From Bacillota bacterium (GTDB taxonomy: Bacteria > Bacillota > SHA-98 > Ch115), in the NCBI GenBank assembly GCA_013178415.1, contig JABLXA010000006.1:1-64000 (forward strand): a stretch of 64,000 bases of DNA, given 5' to 3'. Shown piece by piece: positions 25,915 to 35,997 of this stretch. Every line of letters begins with the position of its first letter. Within the stretch, counting starts at the first letter, position 1. A model generated the notes under the pieces. The model did not search any database and had not been told where the DNA came from. It saw only the letters and a program-made list of their open reading frames with translations. The position numbers and the translations under genes were made by a program.

Positions 25915-27201
25915 TCAATCCGCAAAGAATTTAGGCAAGAATGCCCTATTGGCCTCCAGCAGCCGCTCCAGAAGTTCCTTTGCAACTCTATAAGAAGGAA
26001 CCAATGGATGTGAAAGGAGGGCTTTGAGAGCCAGATTCCTGTCGCCGGTTACTCCAGCCTCTACCGTCAATTCTTCGTATGCCTTTACTGCCTGAGTCAG
26101 GCCGCGTATCTCGGGCTCCAGCGGTCTTGTGACCAGTGGATGCGCTCCGTCGCCCGAGATCACCGATGGCACTTCTACTACGGCCTCTACCGGCAGGTCC
26201 GGTATGGCGCCAAGGTTCACGGTATTAACAATATGAACCTCATCCTTGCAATTCGCTATTGAGGATATGAGTGAAATGGCAACCTTGGAATAGTTTCTGC
26301 CACCCCGCTTGGATAGCTCGGCGGGAGCCTGCTTTAGATCAGGATCGCTATACAGCTTCATGAGCCAGGGTTCCAGTTTCTTTACGGCCTCTCCCCTTGT
26401 TTCTCCGGCGGCCTTCACCTCAGCAATGGCTCCGGGCGTGTCATAGTAATACCTCAAGTAGCTAGATGGAATCATCCCAAGAAGCTTCAACAAAGATGGA
26501 TCAAAACCATGCCCTTCCGAGCGTTTCCATGCTTCAACGGCCTTGCCGATAGCATCCTGAGTCACATCTTTCCCGGCCACAAAGACCCTTCTCACCCAAC
26601 TTAGGTGATTTAGCCCTACATAGTCCATGGTGACTTCCTCTGCAGTCACGCCAAGCCACCCGGCTATCATTTCTTTCATGTTGAAAGGCACATTGCAGAG
26701 ACCAATGGTCTTCACCCGGCCATATTTCACCAGGGCCTCGGTAATAATCCCGGAAGGGTTGGTGAAATTGATCAGAAATGCGTCCGGCGCGACCTTTCTC
26801 ATGTCCTCGGCAATGAGAAGGGCAACAGGGATGGTCCTGAGCGCATTTGCAAAGCCGCCGGGGCCGGTGGTCTCCTGGCCAAGAAGGCCAAACTCCATGG
26901 GAATCTTCTCGTCGCGAATGCGTGCATCGAGCCCTCCGACCCGAATCTGGCTTATAACAAACTGAGCCCCTTTGATTGCTTCCAAACGACCGTCATAAAG
27001 CTTGACTTGAGTCTTAAGTCCAGCAGCTTCCATCATACGAGAAGCCAGCCCGCCCACAACAGCAAGTTTCCCCTCGTCAATATCCATGAGGGCTAATTCA
27101 TCTATATGGAGCTCATCGCGAAAATCGATCACTCCCTGGATCAACTCAGGGGTATAGGAACTGCCTCCACCGATGATGCATAGCTTAATTGATTTCGTCA
27201 T
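25915..27201 (-). CDS. Glycoside hydrolase family 4 (6-phospho-beta-glucosidase / alpha-glycosidase-like)
   Basis: The 428-residue protein opens with the GH4 NAD-binding LCIIGGGSSYTPELI and has the NFTNPSGIITEA and GLCNVPFNM motifs near residues 145-180. The cysteine of the latter binds the catalytic manganese. GH4 enzymes use an unusual NAD-dependent oxidation-elimination mechanism. The CN motif points to the 6-phospho-beta-glucosidase branch, which acts on phosphorylated disaccharides. No PTS genes are nearby, so the substrate is open. The gene follows the truncated GH42-like gene by one base and is the last gene of the salvage cluster. Length and motifs are complete. Confidence 0.92.
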   Translation of the reverse strand: MTKSIKLCIIGGGSSYTPELIQGVIDFRDELHIDELALMDIDEGKLAVVGGLASRMMEAAGLKTQVKLYDGRLEAIKGAQFVISQIRVGGLDARIRDEKIPMEFGLLGQETTGPGGFANALRTIPVALLIAEDMRKVAPDAFLINFTNPSGIITEALVKYGRVKTIGLCNVPFNMKEMIAGWLGVTAEEVTMDYVGLNHLSWVRRVFVAGKDVTQDAIGKAVEAWKRSEGHGFDPSLLKLLGMIPSSYLRYYYDTPGAIAEVKAAGETRGEAVKKLEPWLMKLYSDPDLKQAPAELSKRGGRNYSKVAISLISSIANCKDEVHIVNTVNLGAIPDLPVEAVVEVPSVISGDGAHPLVTRPLEPEIRGLTQAVKAYEELTVEAGVTGDRNLALKALLSHPLVPSYRVAKELLERLLEANRAFLPKFFAD

Positions 27202-27202
27202 A

Positions 27203-28825
27203 TTACGCCATCCCTTTCCGATTTACAAGCTTGATCACACAAACACTCTCAGGTTCCAACAACTGGCGCAAGATAATTCTTCCATCTCGGGTTTCCACCG
27301 GTACTGGACATTGATTTTTCAGGTCACTCGCCAGATATTCCGCTCCATCAGCTTTAATTTTGAAAATCACATTTGCCAGGTCCTGGCCGTGATTGAAGCC
27401 GAATAGCAGTTTGAATGCTCTTCCCTCCGCATCTATGCCTTCAAGGATCCTTGGTTCAATTATGCATCCTTCGGGCTCGCCTTCTACGCAAACCAAAGGT
27501 TGTACCCCGGCGGATATCGCAATATCAGAAAGAAGCCTTCCCCGATCAACATCTCTGGCCATTTCATACCCATAGCTCAACATTGTGCCAATGAATATGG
27601 CTTTCCCCTTGCCATAGCGGTTCATCACAATCGCCGGCGCCCCGCCAGGGAATTCAGCGATAACCTGGGCTGTATCAGAAATAACCTCCAGCTCCTCCTG
27701 ATAGAAAGCCCCTTTAATCTTATCCCCTGGCTGGAAAGAAGGCAGGGTATCACTCGCTGAAACAATTGTCATTTCTGGGGTATCCATCCTCTCTATGGAC
27801 CGCTCTTTGCAGCCGAAGACTCTATCCAGGCCCATCCCGGGAATTGCCTCCGGCACCATGCCTGTTTCATCATTCCACCCGCACCGCGCTTCAGCCACGA
27901 CAATCCCGCCGGACCTCACGAATTCTGCGACTCTCTCTGCAAATGGGCGGGAAATCATGATGATGAACGGCATATACAGCACCCTATAATCCGCCAGCGC
28001 CCCATCCACGATCTGGTCAACATGCAGAAAATCAATGGTTATCTTCTTTTCAAACATAGCGCGGTTCGCACCGAGAAGAGACCTGCTGGAGACCGGCCTA
28101 GAAAAATCCCCCATACATGTCCAGAGAATATTCGAGGGCACGCTATATAGGATACCTACATCGGATTTCGGAACCCGTCCATTTACGAAAACGTTCTGGT
28201 TTGCGTCAACAATCTTGGACACAGCCCCGGCTGCCCAAGCTCGCTCGGTAGGAACGCCATTTGGTTCAGTGAGGCCAAACCCGCCTGATTCTACGCCGGA
28301 AGTCATGGGATACCAGGCATAATAGCAGAGAGCCTTTGCCCCATGGCTTAGCGCTCCCCAGCCCCAAAGTTCGACATCCTTGGGCCTGATAGCCATAGCG
28401 CGAGTCGAGACATAACCGTGCCCACCCTGGAGTTCCCCTATCCAGCAAGGTTTACCCGCAGCATCACACGCGGATCTTGCGGCACCAAGGTGCGCCGAGC
28501 GAAAAGAAGGGTCTCTTGCCTCAAAATTGGCGGAATGCTTGGGATAAAAAGATGTTCCATATGCATCCACTGTTCTGGCCATTTTCCAATCGTCTGGCTG
28601 CCCTGAGCCCCCGGGAAGCGTAAAAATCGAGGGTATGGCGGAATGACTGGTCAGAATGTGATTCGGGTCAGCTCGCCGCACGACCTCTGCCCGCCAGGCC
28701 AATTCCTCCACGCTGCGACAGGAAGGAATTTCTGCATAACAATCCCCGGCCCGAAATCCCAACAAAGCCAGACCGGGCCTCTGCCTCCCTTCTACGCATG
28801 TACTATTGAGCCCTGCCTCTGGCAT
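27203..28825 (-). pseudogene. GH42-type beta-galactosidase, N-terminally truncated
   Basis: Across 540 residues, the second half of the catalytic barrel and the trimerisation domain of family GH42 can be read. The strand with the nucleophile glutamate is present (WIGELQGGHGYV near residue 130), followed by ALCYYAWYPMTSGVE and a flavodoxin-like glutamine-amidotransferase fold (VDQIVDGALADYRVLYMPF). Full GH42 proteins are 650-700 residues, and the missing first 120-150 residues include the acid/base asparagine-glutamate pair. The frame begins inside the end of the upstream gene (23-base overlap) with sequence that does not resemble the family. I infer a 5' deletion; the product is probably catalytically dead. 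A protein could still be made. Confidence 0.6.
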
Positions 28826-29903
28826 CTATAGCTATCTTGCCGACCACATCCTCACCACTCACCAGATAGGCATAGTCAGCGAGATTCACCACCGGGCATA
28901 CGTGCATAGGAACAACCTCGACTTTTCGCCCTATCTTGAAGACATCCCCATCCCCCTGAATCTTGACTACGCCGTGCTCCTCATAAAGCCGCTCGATCTG
29001 TGAGTGAGGAGATTCCTTAATGATACCGTGGCCGCCGATTCTCGGAATGGGCTCTTTGTCAGAAGACAGCGCCTTGCTTCCCGCGTCCAGCACGGCCCTA
29101 TCATCAGCGGGTCTGCTGATTACTGTTGTGAGAATCGACAAGGCGCATTCCTCGAGCCTTACGAGCCCGAGGCCAACAAGAGAACCATCATTGAATACGT
29201 ACGTGCCAGGCCGGATCTCGGTGACCCCTTTCACCCTCCCTGATATTTTGCATGTCGGGGTCGATCCCACACTGATCTCATTAACGAAAATCCCATGCGC
29301 CTTCATGAGTCTGGCGGTATCAACAAGGAGTCCGCCCTCAAGAGTCCCTATCTGCTGCAAATCGTCAGGAGTCAGAGCCTTTGAGCCGTGGCCTGCGTGG
29401 GTGAAAAGCCCTCTCAGTCTTATTCCTCTAAGATCTGAAATCCTTTCGGCAAGTCGAACCGCTGCATCCCCTGGAGTCACTCCACACCTCCCGAGTCCGG
29501 TGTCAACCTCAATCAAGACATCAACCACGCGCCCATGATCAATGGCCACCTCAGAGATAGCCTTTGCGCCCTCAATGGAATCAACACCCACCGCAATCGT
29601 AGCAAAACGCATGAGGCGCATCAGCCTTTCAAGCTTCTCCCGTCCTACAACAGTATAGGCCACAAAAATGTCGTCAATGCCTGAAGAGATCATCACTTCA
29701 GCTTCCGAAAGCTTGGCTACCGTAATTCCGCCAGCCCCCGCCTTCAGTTGTTCATGCGCTACGAAGGTAGATTTATGGGTCTTTGTATGAGGCCGCAATT
29801 TTATTCCATTAGCCCGCGCAAAGTCGGCCATACCCTTGATGTTTCGTTCCATCTGGTCTATATCAATCAAAACACTAGGCGTATCAAGATCATATTTCTT
29901 CAT
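28803..29903 (-). CDS. D-threonine aldolase / D-serine dehydratase-like PLP enzyme
   Basis: This 366-residue protein is of the alanine-racemase-fold class (DSD1 family). The PLP lysine lies in RPHTKTHKS near residue 40, and the phosphate-binding and barrel strands follow (GLFTHAGHG, VNEISVGSTPT). The C-terminal metal site MHVCPVVN near residue 335 is the His-x-Cys pair seen in D-threonine aldolase and D-serine dehydratase. Such enzymes break down D-beta-hydroxy amino acids with a divalent metal. Next to a D-aminoacylase gene, a role in using D-amino acids, for instance from cell walls, is a reasonable inference. The start ATG is followed by the normal family N-terminus. Confidence 0.9.
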   Translation of the reverse strand: MKKYDLDTPSVLIDIDQMERNIKGMADFARANGIKLRPHTKTHKSTFVAHEQLKAGAGGITVAKLSEAEVMISSGIDDIFVAYTVVGREKLERLMRLMRFATIAVGVDSIEGAKAISEVAIDHGRVVDVLIEVDTGLGRCGVTPGDAAVRLAERISDLRGIRLRGLFTHAGHGSKALTPDDLQQIGTLEGGLLVDTARLMKAHGIFVNEISVGSTPTCKISGRVKGVTEIRPGTYVFNDGSLVGLGLVRLEECALSILTTVISRPADDRAVLDAGSKALSSDKEPIPRIGGHGIIKESPHSQIERLYEEHGVVKIQGDGDVFKIGRKVEVVPMHVCPVVNLADYAYLVSGEDVVGKIAIDARGRAQ

Positions 29904-30020
29904 AAGCCCTGCCCTTTCCGCCTTTTCTGCCCAAGACCCATCTCAAACCCAGGCCCCTCCCAAATCTCGGCACGATCATGGATGCTAATCCCTTTCAAAG
30001 TCAGGCACGACCGTGGATCC

Positions 30021-31700
30021 TCATCCCCTCGGAATCAAACGTGACCTTAGACATTGGCGCTGCGTCGCTTTCTGAGGACCTTCGCGCCTCCTTCTGAGGA
30101 TCCTTCCTGCCCTAGCTCCGGTATGCTCACCATGGCTATAGGTCAAAACCCCGGAGACAAGGACATGGCTGATTCCCTTGGCGAATTGGCGCGGCTCAGC
30201 ATAGCCTGCAGTATCCCTTATCTCATCAGGGTCAAAGATAACAAGGTCTGCCCGCTTTCCGACCGCCACTTCGCCGATCCCATCCAGACCCATTATCGAT
30301 GCCGGAAGCGATGTCATCCTCCTTACAGCTTCCTCCAATGATAAGATCTTTTTCTCCCTGACAAATTGAGATATAACCCTCGGGAAAGTCCCATAAACCC
30401 TGGGATGTGGCTTTCCGGAGGTATAGAGGCTATCGCTGCCGATAGCAGTATAGGGGCTCGCGATGATAGCAGACAGGTCATCCTCGCAAGCCTGATAAAC
30501 GATTACGGTAGTTGCGCTCCCTTCCTCAACTATTATATCCATGAGATAATCCAGAGCAGGCTTCCCGCATTCCGCGGCCAGACTTGCTAGGTCGCGTCCT
30601 TCCATCCATTTTGATCTTGGAGACTCCACGAAGTTGATCACTAAATTCTCCAGCCCCACAGCGCCAAAGACATTATCCCAACCAGGGAGGCCATTCCGTA
30701 TATTCTCCTTTATTCTCTCGCGATCAGCCGGATCCTGCAATCTCTTGCGGAGCGCCTCAAAACCTCCTTCTGCTGCCCATTGTGGCAAAAAGGAAACGAG
30801 CGCCGTATTGCCTGCCACGTATGGATATGCATCGCAGGTAACGCGAAGGCCCGATTCCCTCGCATCGTTCATCATCGCCAAGGTAGTCTTGCTTTTTCCC
30901 CAATTCTTCCTTCCAGATGCTTTATGATGGGATATATGCAAATACGCCCCGGCTTCCCGGGCCACATCGATAGCCTCTTGCACCGATTCTATGACCTTAT
31001 CTGATTCGCTCCTTATGTGAGTAGCATACACCCTGCCCTGTTTGCCGACCTCTCGCGCTAATTCCACCAATTCTGAGAAAGGAGCGTAGCTTCCCGGAGA
31101 ATAAAGAAGCCCGGTGGACAAACCCAGCGCTCCCTGGTCGAGCATCTCATTGAGCGCGTCCTTCATCGCCTGAAGTTCAAGGGGTGAAGGATCCCGGTTT
31201 GTCATGCCCATAGCAGCTGCCCGGAGGCAATTGTGACCTACCAGCGTTCCGATGTTTAGCGAAATCCCCTGTTCTTCAAGGATCCTGAAATAATCTGTAA
31301 TACTCCAGGTTTCCCAGTCAAATCCACAATCACCGAGGATCGGCGCGCTTATCTCCCTAACGAGGCGCTGATTGTTCACCGGAAGCCCGTCAAAATGCCT
31401 TGACCATATCACAGAAAAACCGCAATTACCAACGATCTCCGTGGTGACCCCCTGGGTTATCTTCTCAGCGGCAAGTGGCTCTCTGATCCTCGCCAGATCA
31501 GAATGGGTATGGATATCGATGAAACCCGGGGCCACGCATAGCGAGTCAACTTCAATTACATGCTTCGCCCCTGGAGACATATCTTCGGGCCTTAGTTGGC
31601 CGATATTTACGATAAATCCGTCTTCTATCACAATATCGGCCCGGTAAGGGGGTCTTCCGGTCCCATCTACGATGATCCCGCCCTTTATGATACAATCCAT
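30021..31700 (-). CDS. N-acyl-D-amino-acid deacylase (D-aminoacylase), amidohydrolase superfamily
   Basis: The 559-residue protein begins with the small beta domain (CIIKGGIIVDGTG) and the barrel motif APGFIDIHTHSD, giving the first two metal histidines. TEIVGNCGFS near residue 95 contains the cysteine metal ligand of D-aminoacylases; ATHIRSESD and LHISHHKASG follow near 225-260. The family hydrolyses N-acyl-D-amino acids to the free D-amino acid. The last 35 residues are a basic extension not needed by the fold. The gene lies between the D-threonine-aldolase-like gene and the BadF-type kinase on one transcript. Confidence 0.92.
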   Translation of the reverse strand: MDCIIKGGIIVDGTGRPPYRADIVIEDGFIVNIGQLRPEDMSPGAKHVIEVDSLCVAPGFIDIHTHSDLARIREPLAAEKITQGVTTEIVGNCGFSVIWSRHFDGLPVNNQRLVREISAPILGDCGFDWETWSITDYFRILEEQGISLNIGTLVGHNCLRAAAMGMTNRDPSPLELQAMKDALNEMLDQGALGLSTGLLYSPGSYAPFSELVELAREVGKQGRVYATHIRSESDKVIESVQEAIDVAREAGAYLHISHHKASGRKNWGKSKTTLAMMNDARESGLRVTCDAYPYVAGNTALVSFLPQWAAEGGFEALRKRLQDPADRERIKENIRNGLPGWDNVFGAVGLENLVINFVESPRSKWMEGRDLASLAAECGKPALDYLMDIIVEEGSATTVIVYQACEDDLSAIIASPYTAIGSDSLYTSGKPHPRVYGTFPRVISQFVREKKILSLEEAVRRMTSLPASIMGLDGIGEVAVGKRADLVIFDPDEIRDTAGYAEPRQFAKGISHVLVSGVLTYSHGEHTGARAGRILRRRREGPQKATQRQCLRSRLIPRG

Positions 31701-31719
31701 GATTTCTTATCTGCCTTCC

Positions 31720-32667
31720 TCAATTTTCTATAGCGATGCTGCAAATACCAAGATCCTTTAGACCAATCAGGATGGCTCCAATGACTGGCTCATAAGTAGG
31801 TGGCACAAGGCACGCGGATGGTAACTCTGTTTTCAACCCATCTGACAGAGCAGCTACATAGGAAGGATTGTAATGGAAGACCCCGCCTGCGTAGCTTACC
31901 TTTATGCCGCCTTTCATGTCGAGGGAATTTGCCACCGCCTTGATTCCAAGCACCAGCGCCCTAGAACATTCCTTCATTATATCGCTGGCGACAACGTCGC
32001 CTGACGAGGCGGCCTCAAAAACATACCTGGCGATAGCAGCCACATCCTTTGGAGTGAGCGGTGGATGATAGACGGCTCGGACCAGCTCAGAAGGTGAATT
32101 TACTTTGAAATGGGCAGTAATGAGTTTTGTAAGCAAAGTCGAAGGCCCTCTGCCGTCCGCGGCAAGGGTTACAGCCTGGAGAGCCCGCCGTCCGAGGTCG
32201 TAGCCGCTACCTTCATCCCCCATCAGAGGACCCCAACCACCGGCCTGGGCGGATCTCCCCTCTTGATTCTGCCCGTATATGTTGGATCCGGTTCCCGCTA
32301 TCACAATTATACCCACCATTTCAGGAATCGCCCCGGCAAGGGCAATAGCAGCATCTCCCACGAGGATAACCTTGCCTCCTTGCGCAACCCTGCTGATTTC
32401 ATCGACAAGCAGCTCCTTTTCTGTGACACCTGAGATCCCCGCCATGCCTACGACTATCCGCTCAAGATCAAGGGAATCGATTTGGGCGGCATCTGCCGCC
32501 ATCTTCAGAGCCTCTTTGATTGGCTTTGTAACCTCAGCAATCCCCACCTGAGAGACATTACCTCGGCCACCGTATCCCTCGCCTATGATCTTGCCATCAA
32601 TGTCGCAAATGACACAGCGGGTCTTGGAGCCGCCGCAGTCAAATCCGGCTATATATCTCCTACTCAT
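31720..32667 (-). CDS. BadF/BadG-type ATPase, N-acetylglucosamine/muramic-acid kinase-like
   Basis: This 315-residue ASKHA-fold protein has the phosphate-1 motif GFDCGGSKTRC at the N-terminus, GTGSNIYG and the adenosine-side GGWGPLMGDEGSGYDLGRRA in the middle, and a C-terminal GGVF segment. This is the arrangement of sugar kinases such as GlcNAc kinase and MurNAc/GlcNAc kinase MurK rather than of the benzoyl-CoA reductase activators. A NamZ (exo-muramidase) fragment directly upstream, whose stop overlaps its start by 4 bases, supports an amino-sugar substrate; that remains inference. Confidence 0.88.
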   Translation of the reverse strand: MSRRYIAGFDCGGSKTRCVICDIDGKIIGEGYGGRGNVSQVGIAEVTKPIKEALKMAADAAQIDSLDLERIVVGMAGISGVTEKELLVDEISRVAQGGKVILVGDAAIALAGAIPEMVGIIVIAGTGSNIYGQNQEGRSAQAGGWGPLMGDEGSGYDLGRRALQAVTLAADGRGPSTLLTKLITAHFKVNSPSELVRAVYHPPLTPKDVAAIARYVFEAASSGDVVASDIMKECSRALVLGIKAVANSLDMKGGIKVSYAGGVFHYNPSYVAALSDGLKTELPSACLVPPTYEPVIGAILIGLKDLGICSIAIEN

Positions 32668-32963
32668 AAAGCAGATACTTCCCTCTCATTCTGATCGTAC
32701 CACATGCGGCATTGCCAATTCTTCATCCGAGCTATCTTCAAATCGCATCCAATTCCAAACTCCTCATTGAACATCCCGGCAAGCTCGCCTATCGTGAAGC
32801 CATGCCTCGTGGCGATGGGGTGAAGGCCGACAAACGAGGCAGATCTCGGATCCGATACATTCCCCTCCACCTTGATGCCATTTATGGGATTGGGACGATC
32901 AAGAACGATGAACCCTTTGTCGCATTCAGCAGCATCCTGCGTTGCATGAGCCAGGGCGAACAT
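32664..32963 (-). pseudogene. Fragment of a NamZ-type exo-beta-N-acetylmuramidase (DUF1343)
   Basis: Only 99 residues remain of a family about 380-400 long. The fragment has the strong DUF1343 segments FIVLDRPNPINGIKVEG, SFVGLHPIATRHGFTIGELA and MFNEEFGIGCDLKIARM. Both the N-terminal catalytic part and the C-terminal part are missing. It begins 12 bases after the helicase stop and ends by overlapping the kinase start. NamZ releases MurNAc from the end of glycan strands. A 5' and a 3' deletion are needed to explain the fragment. It keeps an ATG, but the product would lack the catalytic fold. Confidence 0.75.
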
Positions 32964-32975
32964 GAACCGGATAAT

Positions 32976-35567
32976 CTAGAGCAACCTGCGGATCCTGGCT
33001 TCTACGCCAGGTGGGAGGTCCTTTCTCCGCGCCGTCTTCCAACCGTCCTGAAACATCCCGGAAGATTGGTTTTCCGCGACTGCGCCGCTCAGGCTCTGAT
33101 TTGCTTCACCTGGGACCTTGAGATATGCCCACCTCGGTCGCGTCCTCGGTATGTATGGCTCCCTTTCCAGGAGATCGTGCAAGATGATGAGGGCAGCATC
33201 CTTATCAGGTATCCTCCCGCGAGGGCTTGTATCAGGATCATACTGGCTGAATGGAACCTCAGGCGCGCCCACACATGAAGGGCAGCCATTTTCACACGTG
33301 CATTCGGTTATTACATCAAGACAGCTTGATATTATCTCTTCGATCATCGAAAAAGATCTCTCTGAAAATCCGACACCACCAGGGTAACGATCATACACAA
33401 ATAGAGTCGGGAATCCCAGGTTCGAGGCATCTACGGCGGTTCCGATATCTCTTGGGTCGCACATCACAAAGAGAGGAATCACTTCATTAATGACATTCCC
33501 AACCCCTAGGAGCCCCTCCATAGGATCACGGCCCCATTCGCTGACATGCTTTGCCAGCTCGGGCGGAAGCGGCAGCCAGAATCCTGTGGTCTCCATAGTC
33601 TGCGGCGGCAGCGCGATCTTGCCGAAACCCAGGCTATCCCTGCTATAAAACTTGATCTTCTTGAACATATATACCATCGACATGACAGTGAGCTCTCCGA
33701 AAGAGAGGCGCACCTTGCGCCATACCTTGCTTTCCTCTTCTGAATCAACCTGGACCCTGCGCTCTGCCACAGATTGGGTGAAATAGTCGGCGTTAATGGG
33801 CTCAACATAAGCAACCCTTTGATTTATGTCCAGGTCCCGCACAAAATACGTCTCGCCGTCATGCATATAAATGGCCTGAGGGTGAATCTGCTCAAAGGCG
33901 CTCAGCTCGTCCATCGTCCCGATGACCTTGCCACCATCTACCCCAGCGCTGGAGTCAACGATGTTATAGGTATTGTCCGACATATTCCTGAGGCGAACCT
34001 GGTCTGCAGGGTAGCCCGTCTTCTTCCAGTACCATCTATCACCCACGCGGATTACTTCCCGGCGATCCTGCAGAATCTCAAGAATTGGCTGGGTATAATC
34101 GCCAAACAACTCGACATCCTCGGGCCCGATGGGAAGCTCAAAGGCGGCGCACCGGAGATGACGCGCGACCACATATGGATTGTGCGGATCGATAATGGCG
34201 CTTTCCACGGGCTTTCCAAAGAAATAGTCAGGATGATGCATGAGATACTGATCAATGGCCGAGTCATTGGCGATGAGAATAGCCAGGGCCTCCTCGCCGC
34301 TCCGGCCTGCGCGGCCTGCCTGCTGCCATGTGCTGGCGATAGTGCCTGGATATCCTACAATCAGCGCGGCATCCAGTCCTCCTATATCGACTCCTAGCTC
34401 CAGGGCGTTGGTCGATACCACGCCCAGGAGTTCACCGGAAAACAAAGCCTGCTCGATAGCCCTCCGTTCCTCAGGCAAATACCCGCCTCGATAGGGCTTT
34501 ATACAATTCACCAGCGAAGGAGCGATGCGCTGGAGCCTGTCCTGGACATACCGGTAGATCAATTCCGCCACAACTCTTGCTTTTACAAAGCCAATGGCAG
34601 GAGTTCGCTGGCTGATAAGCTCAGCCAGGAGCCTCTCAGCCTCTGCATTGGAACTCTTGCGTTCAGCCTGCCCTTTCCCGACAAAGGGCGGATTCCAAAA
34701 GACGAATTTCTTTGGTCCTTTTGGCGAACCGTCATTGTCAATGACTGTCATCTTCCTGCCGGTGAGCTTTTCGGAAAACTCTCCAGGATTGGCGATCGTG
34801 GCGGAGCAGCATATAAACCTTGGATTTGCCCGGTAGTGTCTCAGGATCCTCGATAATCGCCGCAGCACATTGGCTACATTCGAACCGAACACCCCGCGGT
34901 ACGAATGGATCTCATCTATTACAACGAATTCTAGATTCGCGAAAAAACTGCTCCATGATGGGTGGTGAGGCAAAATGCCTTGATGGAGCATATCGGGGTT
35001 CGTCAGGATCACATTACCCCGCTCGCGGAGCTTTTTCCTCGTAGCCGCGGGTGTATCGCCGTCATAGGCGCCTGCCACGATGGGAAGATCGGGGTCTATG
35101 TCTTTGAACCTTAAGATGCCACGCAACTGATCCTGGGCAAGGGCCTTAGTAGGGAAAACATATAAGGCGCGGGGGCCTGAAGAAGGGGTCGCCCCACTGG
35201 CATCACTCGCCTGGCAGAGCCTTTCAATGACAGGAATATTATAGCAGAGAGTCTTACCGCTTGCAGTAGAGGTAACAATGGTAACATCCTTCCCCGCCCT
35301 TATAGCGTCGATAGCAGAAACCTGATGAGAATATAGGTTCTCTATTCCCATTTCGCTCAGGATCTTCGAGAGGCGCGGGGACAAGGGCTCACTGAGAGTC
35401 CCATAAATCGGTGCCCTTGCAGGAATACTTTCTACATGTATGATTTGGTCCTGGTAATCCGGCCAGGCCTTAACCCTGCCGAGAAATGACTCAACTTTCA
35501 GGATGATTCCCCCAATCAGCCCCTCCGAACTCTCTATCGCTCCAGAATTAAATGGGGCCATTGCCAT
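32976..35567 (-). CDS. DEAD/DEAH-box helicase with C-terminal four-cysteine (DUF1998) domain, MrfA/YprA-like
   Basis: The protein is about 863 residues. The helicase core has motif I STASGKTLC (near residue 105), VIDEIHSYRGVFG (DEVH-type motif II), ICCSATIANP (III) and VSTNALELGVDIGGLDA with QQAGRAGR (V and VI). The C-terminal half has the DUF1998 region and the CTCENGCPSCVG cysteine cluster expected to bind zinc. In Bacillus, MrfA repairs mitomycin adducts with MrfB; no mrfB-like gene is present here. The ATG at 35567 is preferred over the TTG at 35597. The start region overlaps the end of the HepT gene. Confidence 0.92.
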   Translation of the reverse strand: MAMAPFNSGAIESSEGLIGGIILKVESFLGRVKAWPDYQDQIIHVESIPARAPIYGTLSEPLSPRLSKILSEMGIENLYSHQVSAIDAIRAGKDVTIVTSTASGKTLCYNIPVIERLCQASDASGATPSSGPRALYVFPTKALAQDQLRGILRFKDIDPDLPIVAGAYDGDTPAATRKKLRERGNVILTNPDMLHQGILPHHPSWSSFFANLEFVVIDEIHSYRGVFGSNVANVLRRLSRILRHYRANPRFICCSATIANPGEFSEKLTGRKMTVIDNDGSPKGPKKFVFWNPPFVGKGQAERKSSNAEAERLLAELISQRTPAIGFVKARVVAELIYRYVQDRLQRIAPSLVNCIKPYRGGYLPEERRAIEQALFSGELLGVVSTNALELGVDIGGLDAALIVGYPGTIASTWQQAGRAGRSGEEALAILIANDSAIDQYLMHHPDYFFGKPVESAIIDPHNPYVVARHLRCAAFELPIGPEDVELFGDYTQPILEILQDRREVIRVGDRWYWKKTGYPADQVRLRNMSDNTYNIVDSSAGVDGGKVIGTMDELSAFEQIHPQAIYMHDGETYFVRDLDINQRVAYVEPINADYFTQSVAERRVQVDSEEESKVWRKVRLSFGELTVMSMVYMFKKIKFYSRDSLGFGKIALPPQTMETTGFWLPLPPELAKHVSEWGRDPMEGLLGVGNVINEVIPLFVMCDPRDIGTAVDASNLGFPTLFVYDRYPGGVGFSERSFSMIEEIISSCLDVITECTCENGCPSCVGAPEVPFSQYDPDTSPRGRIPDKDAALIILHDLLEREPYIPRTRPRWAYLKVPGEANQSLSGAVAENQSSGMFQDGWKTARRKDLPPGVEARIRRLL

Positions 35568-35997
35568 CTGAATCTGTTCGCTTCCCCAGATACTCAATTA
35601 CGTACTTAGAAAACATTGTAAAATCAGATAACCGAGTCTGAAGGATCTCATAGAGTTCTTCTGGAGTAACTCTACTATAGTCATGAATCAGGCGGTTTCT
35701 GTAACCAGCCATTCCAGCTATCCTCCTAGCGAACTCGTCCGGCAATATACGCGCATCCCTCATCATATCGATAATTGAACGATAATCTGATGGTACGCCA
35801 GCCCCGGATTTAACCACCAGATGGCGGCCAAGATCGAATAGAGCCTCCAGAGCTCTGCGTAGACGATTCTCAGCAATATCAACAGCATCCTCGTTTCTGC
35901 AGAACTCATCGCGACCGAGTCCGGCCAGGAGTTCTAATCTCTTTACGCAATTGCTGATAATGCCCAGTCTTTGATCAATGAGGGCTAAGTTATACAA
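35548..35997 (-). CDS. hepT: HepT-type HEPN ribonuclease toxin (DUF86)
   Basis: The product is about 149 residues if the TTG at 35997 is used; AAAGGGGG lies 7 bases before it, and the start overlaps the mntA stop by 8 bases. An ATG at 36024 in the same frame is the alternative. The all-helical HEPN fold ends with the R-x4-H-x-Y motif (RNRLIHDY near residue 113). The R and H are the ribonuclease residues and the Y is the target of AMPylation by MntA. The pair forms a toxin-antitoxin system that degrades RNA when unleashed. The partner is directly upstream. Confidence 0.88.
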   Translation of the reverse strand: MYNLALIDQRLGIISNCVKRLELLAGLGRDEFCRNEDAVDIAENRLRRALEALFDLGRHLVVKSGAGVPSDYRSIIDMMRDARILPDEFARRIAGMAGYRNRLIHDYSRVTPEELYEILQTRLSDFTMFSKYVIEYLGKRTDSDGNGPI

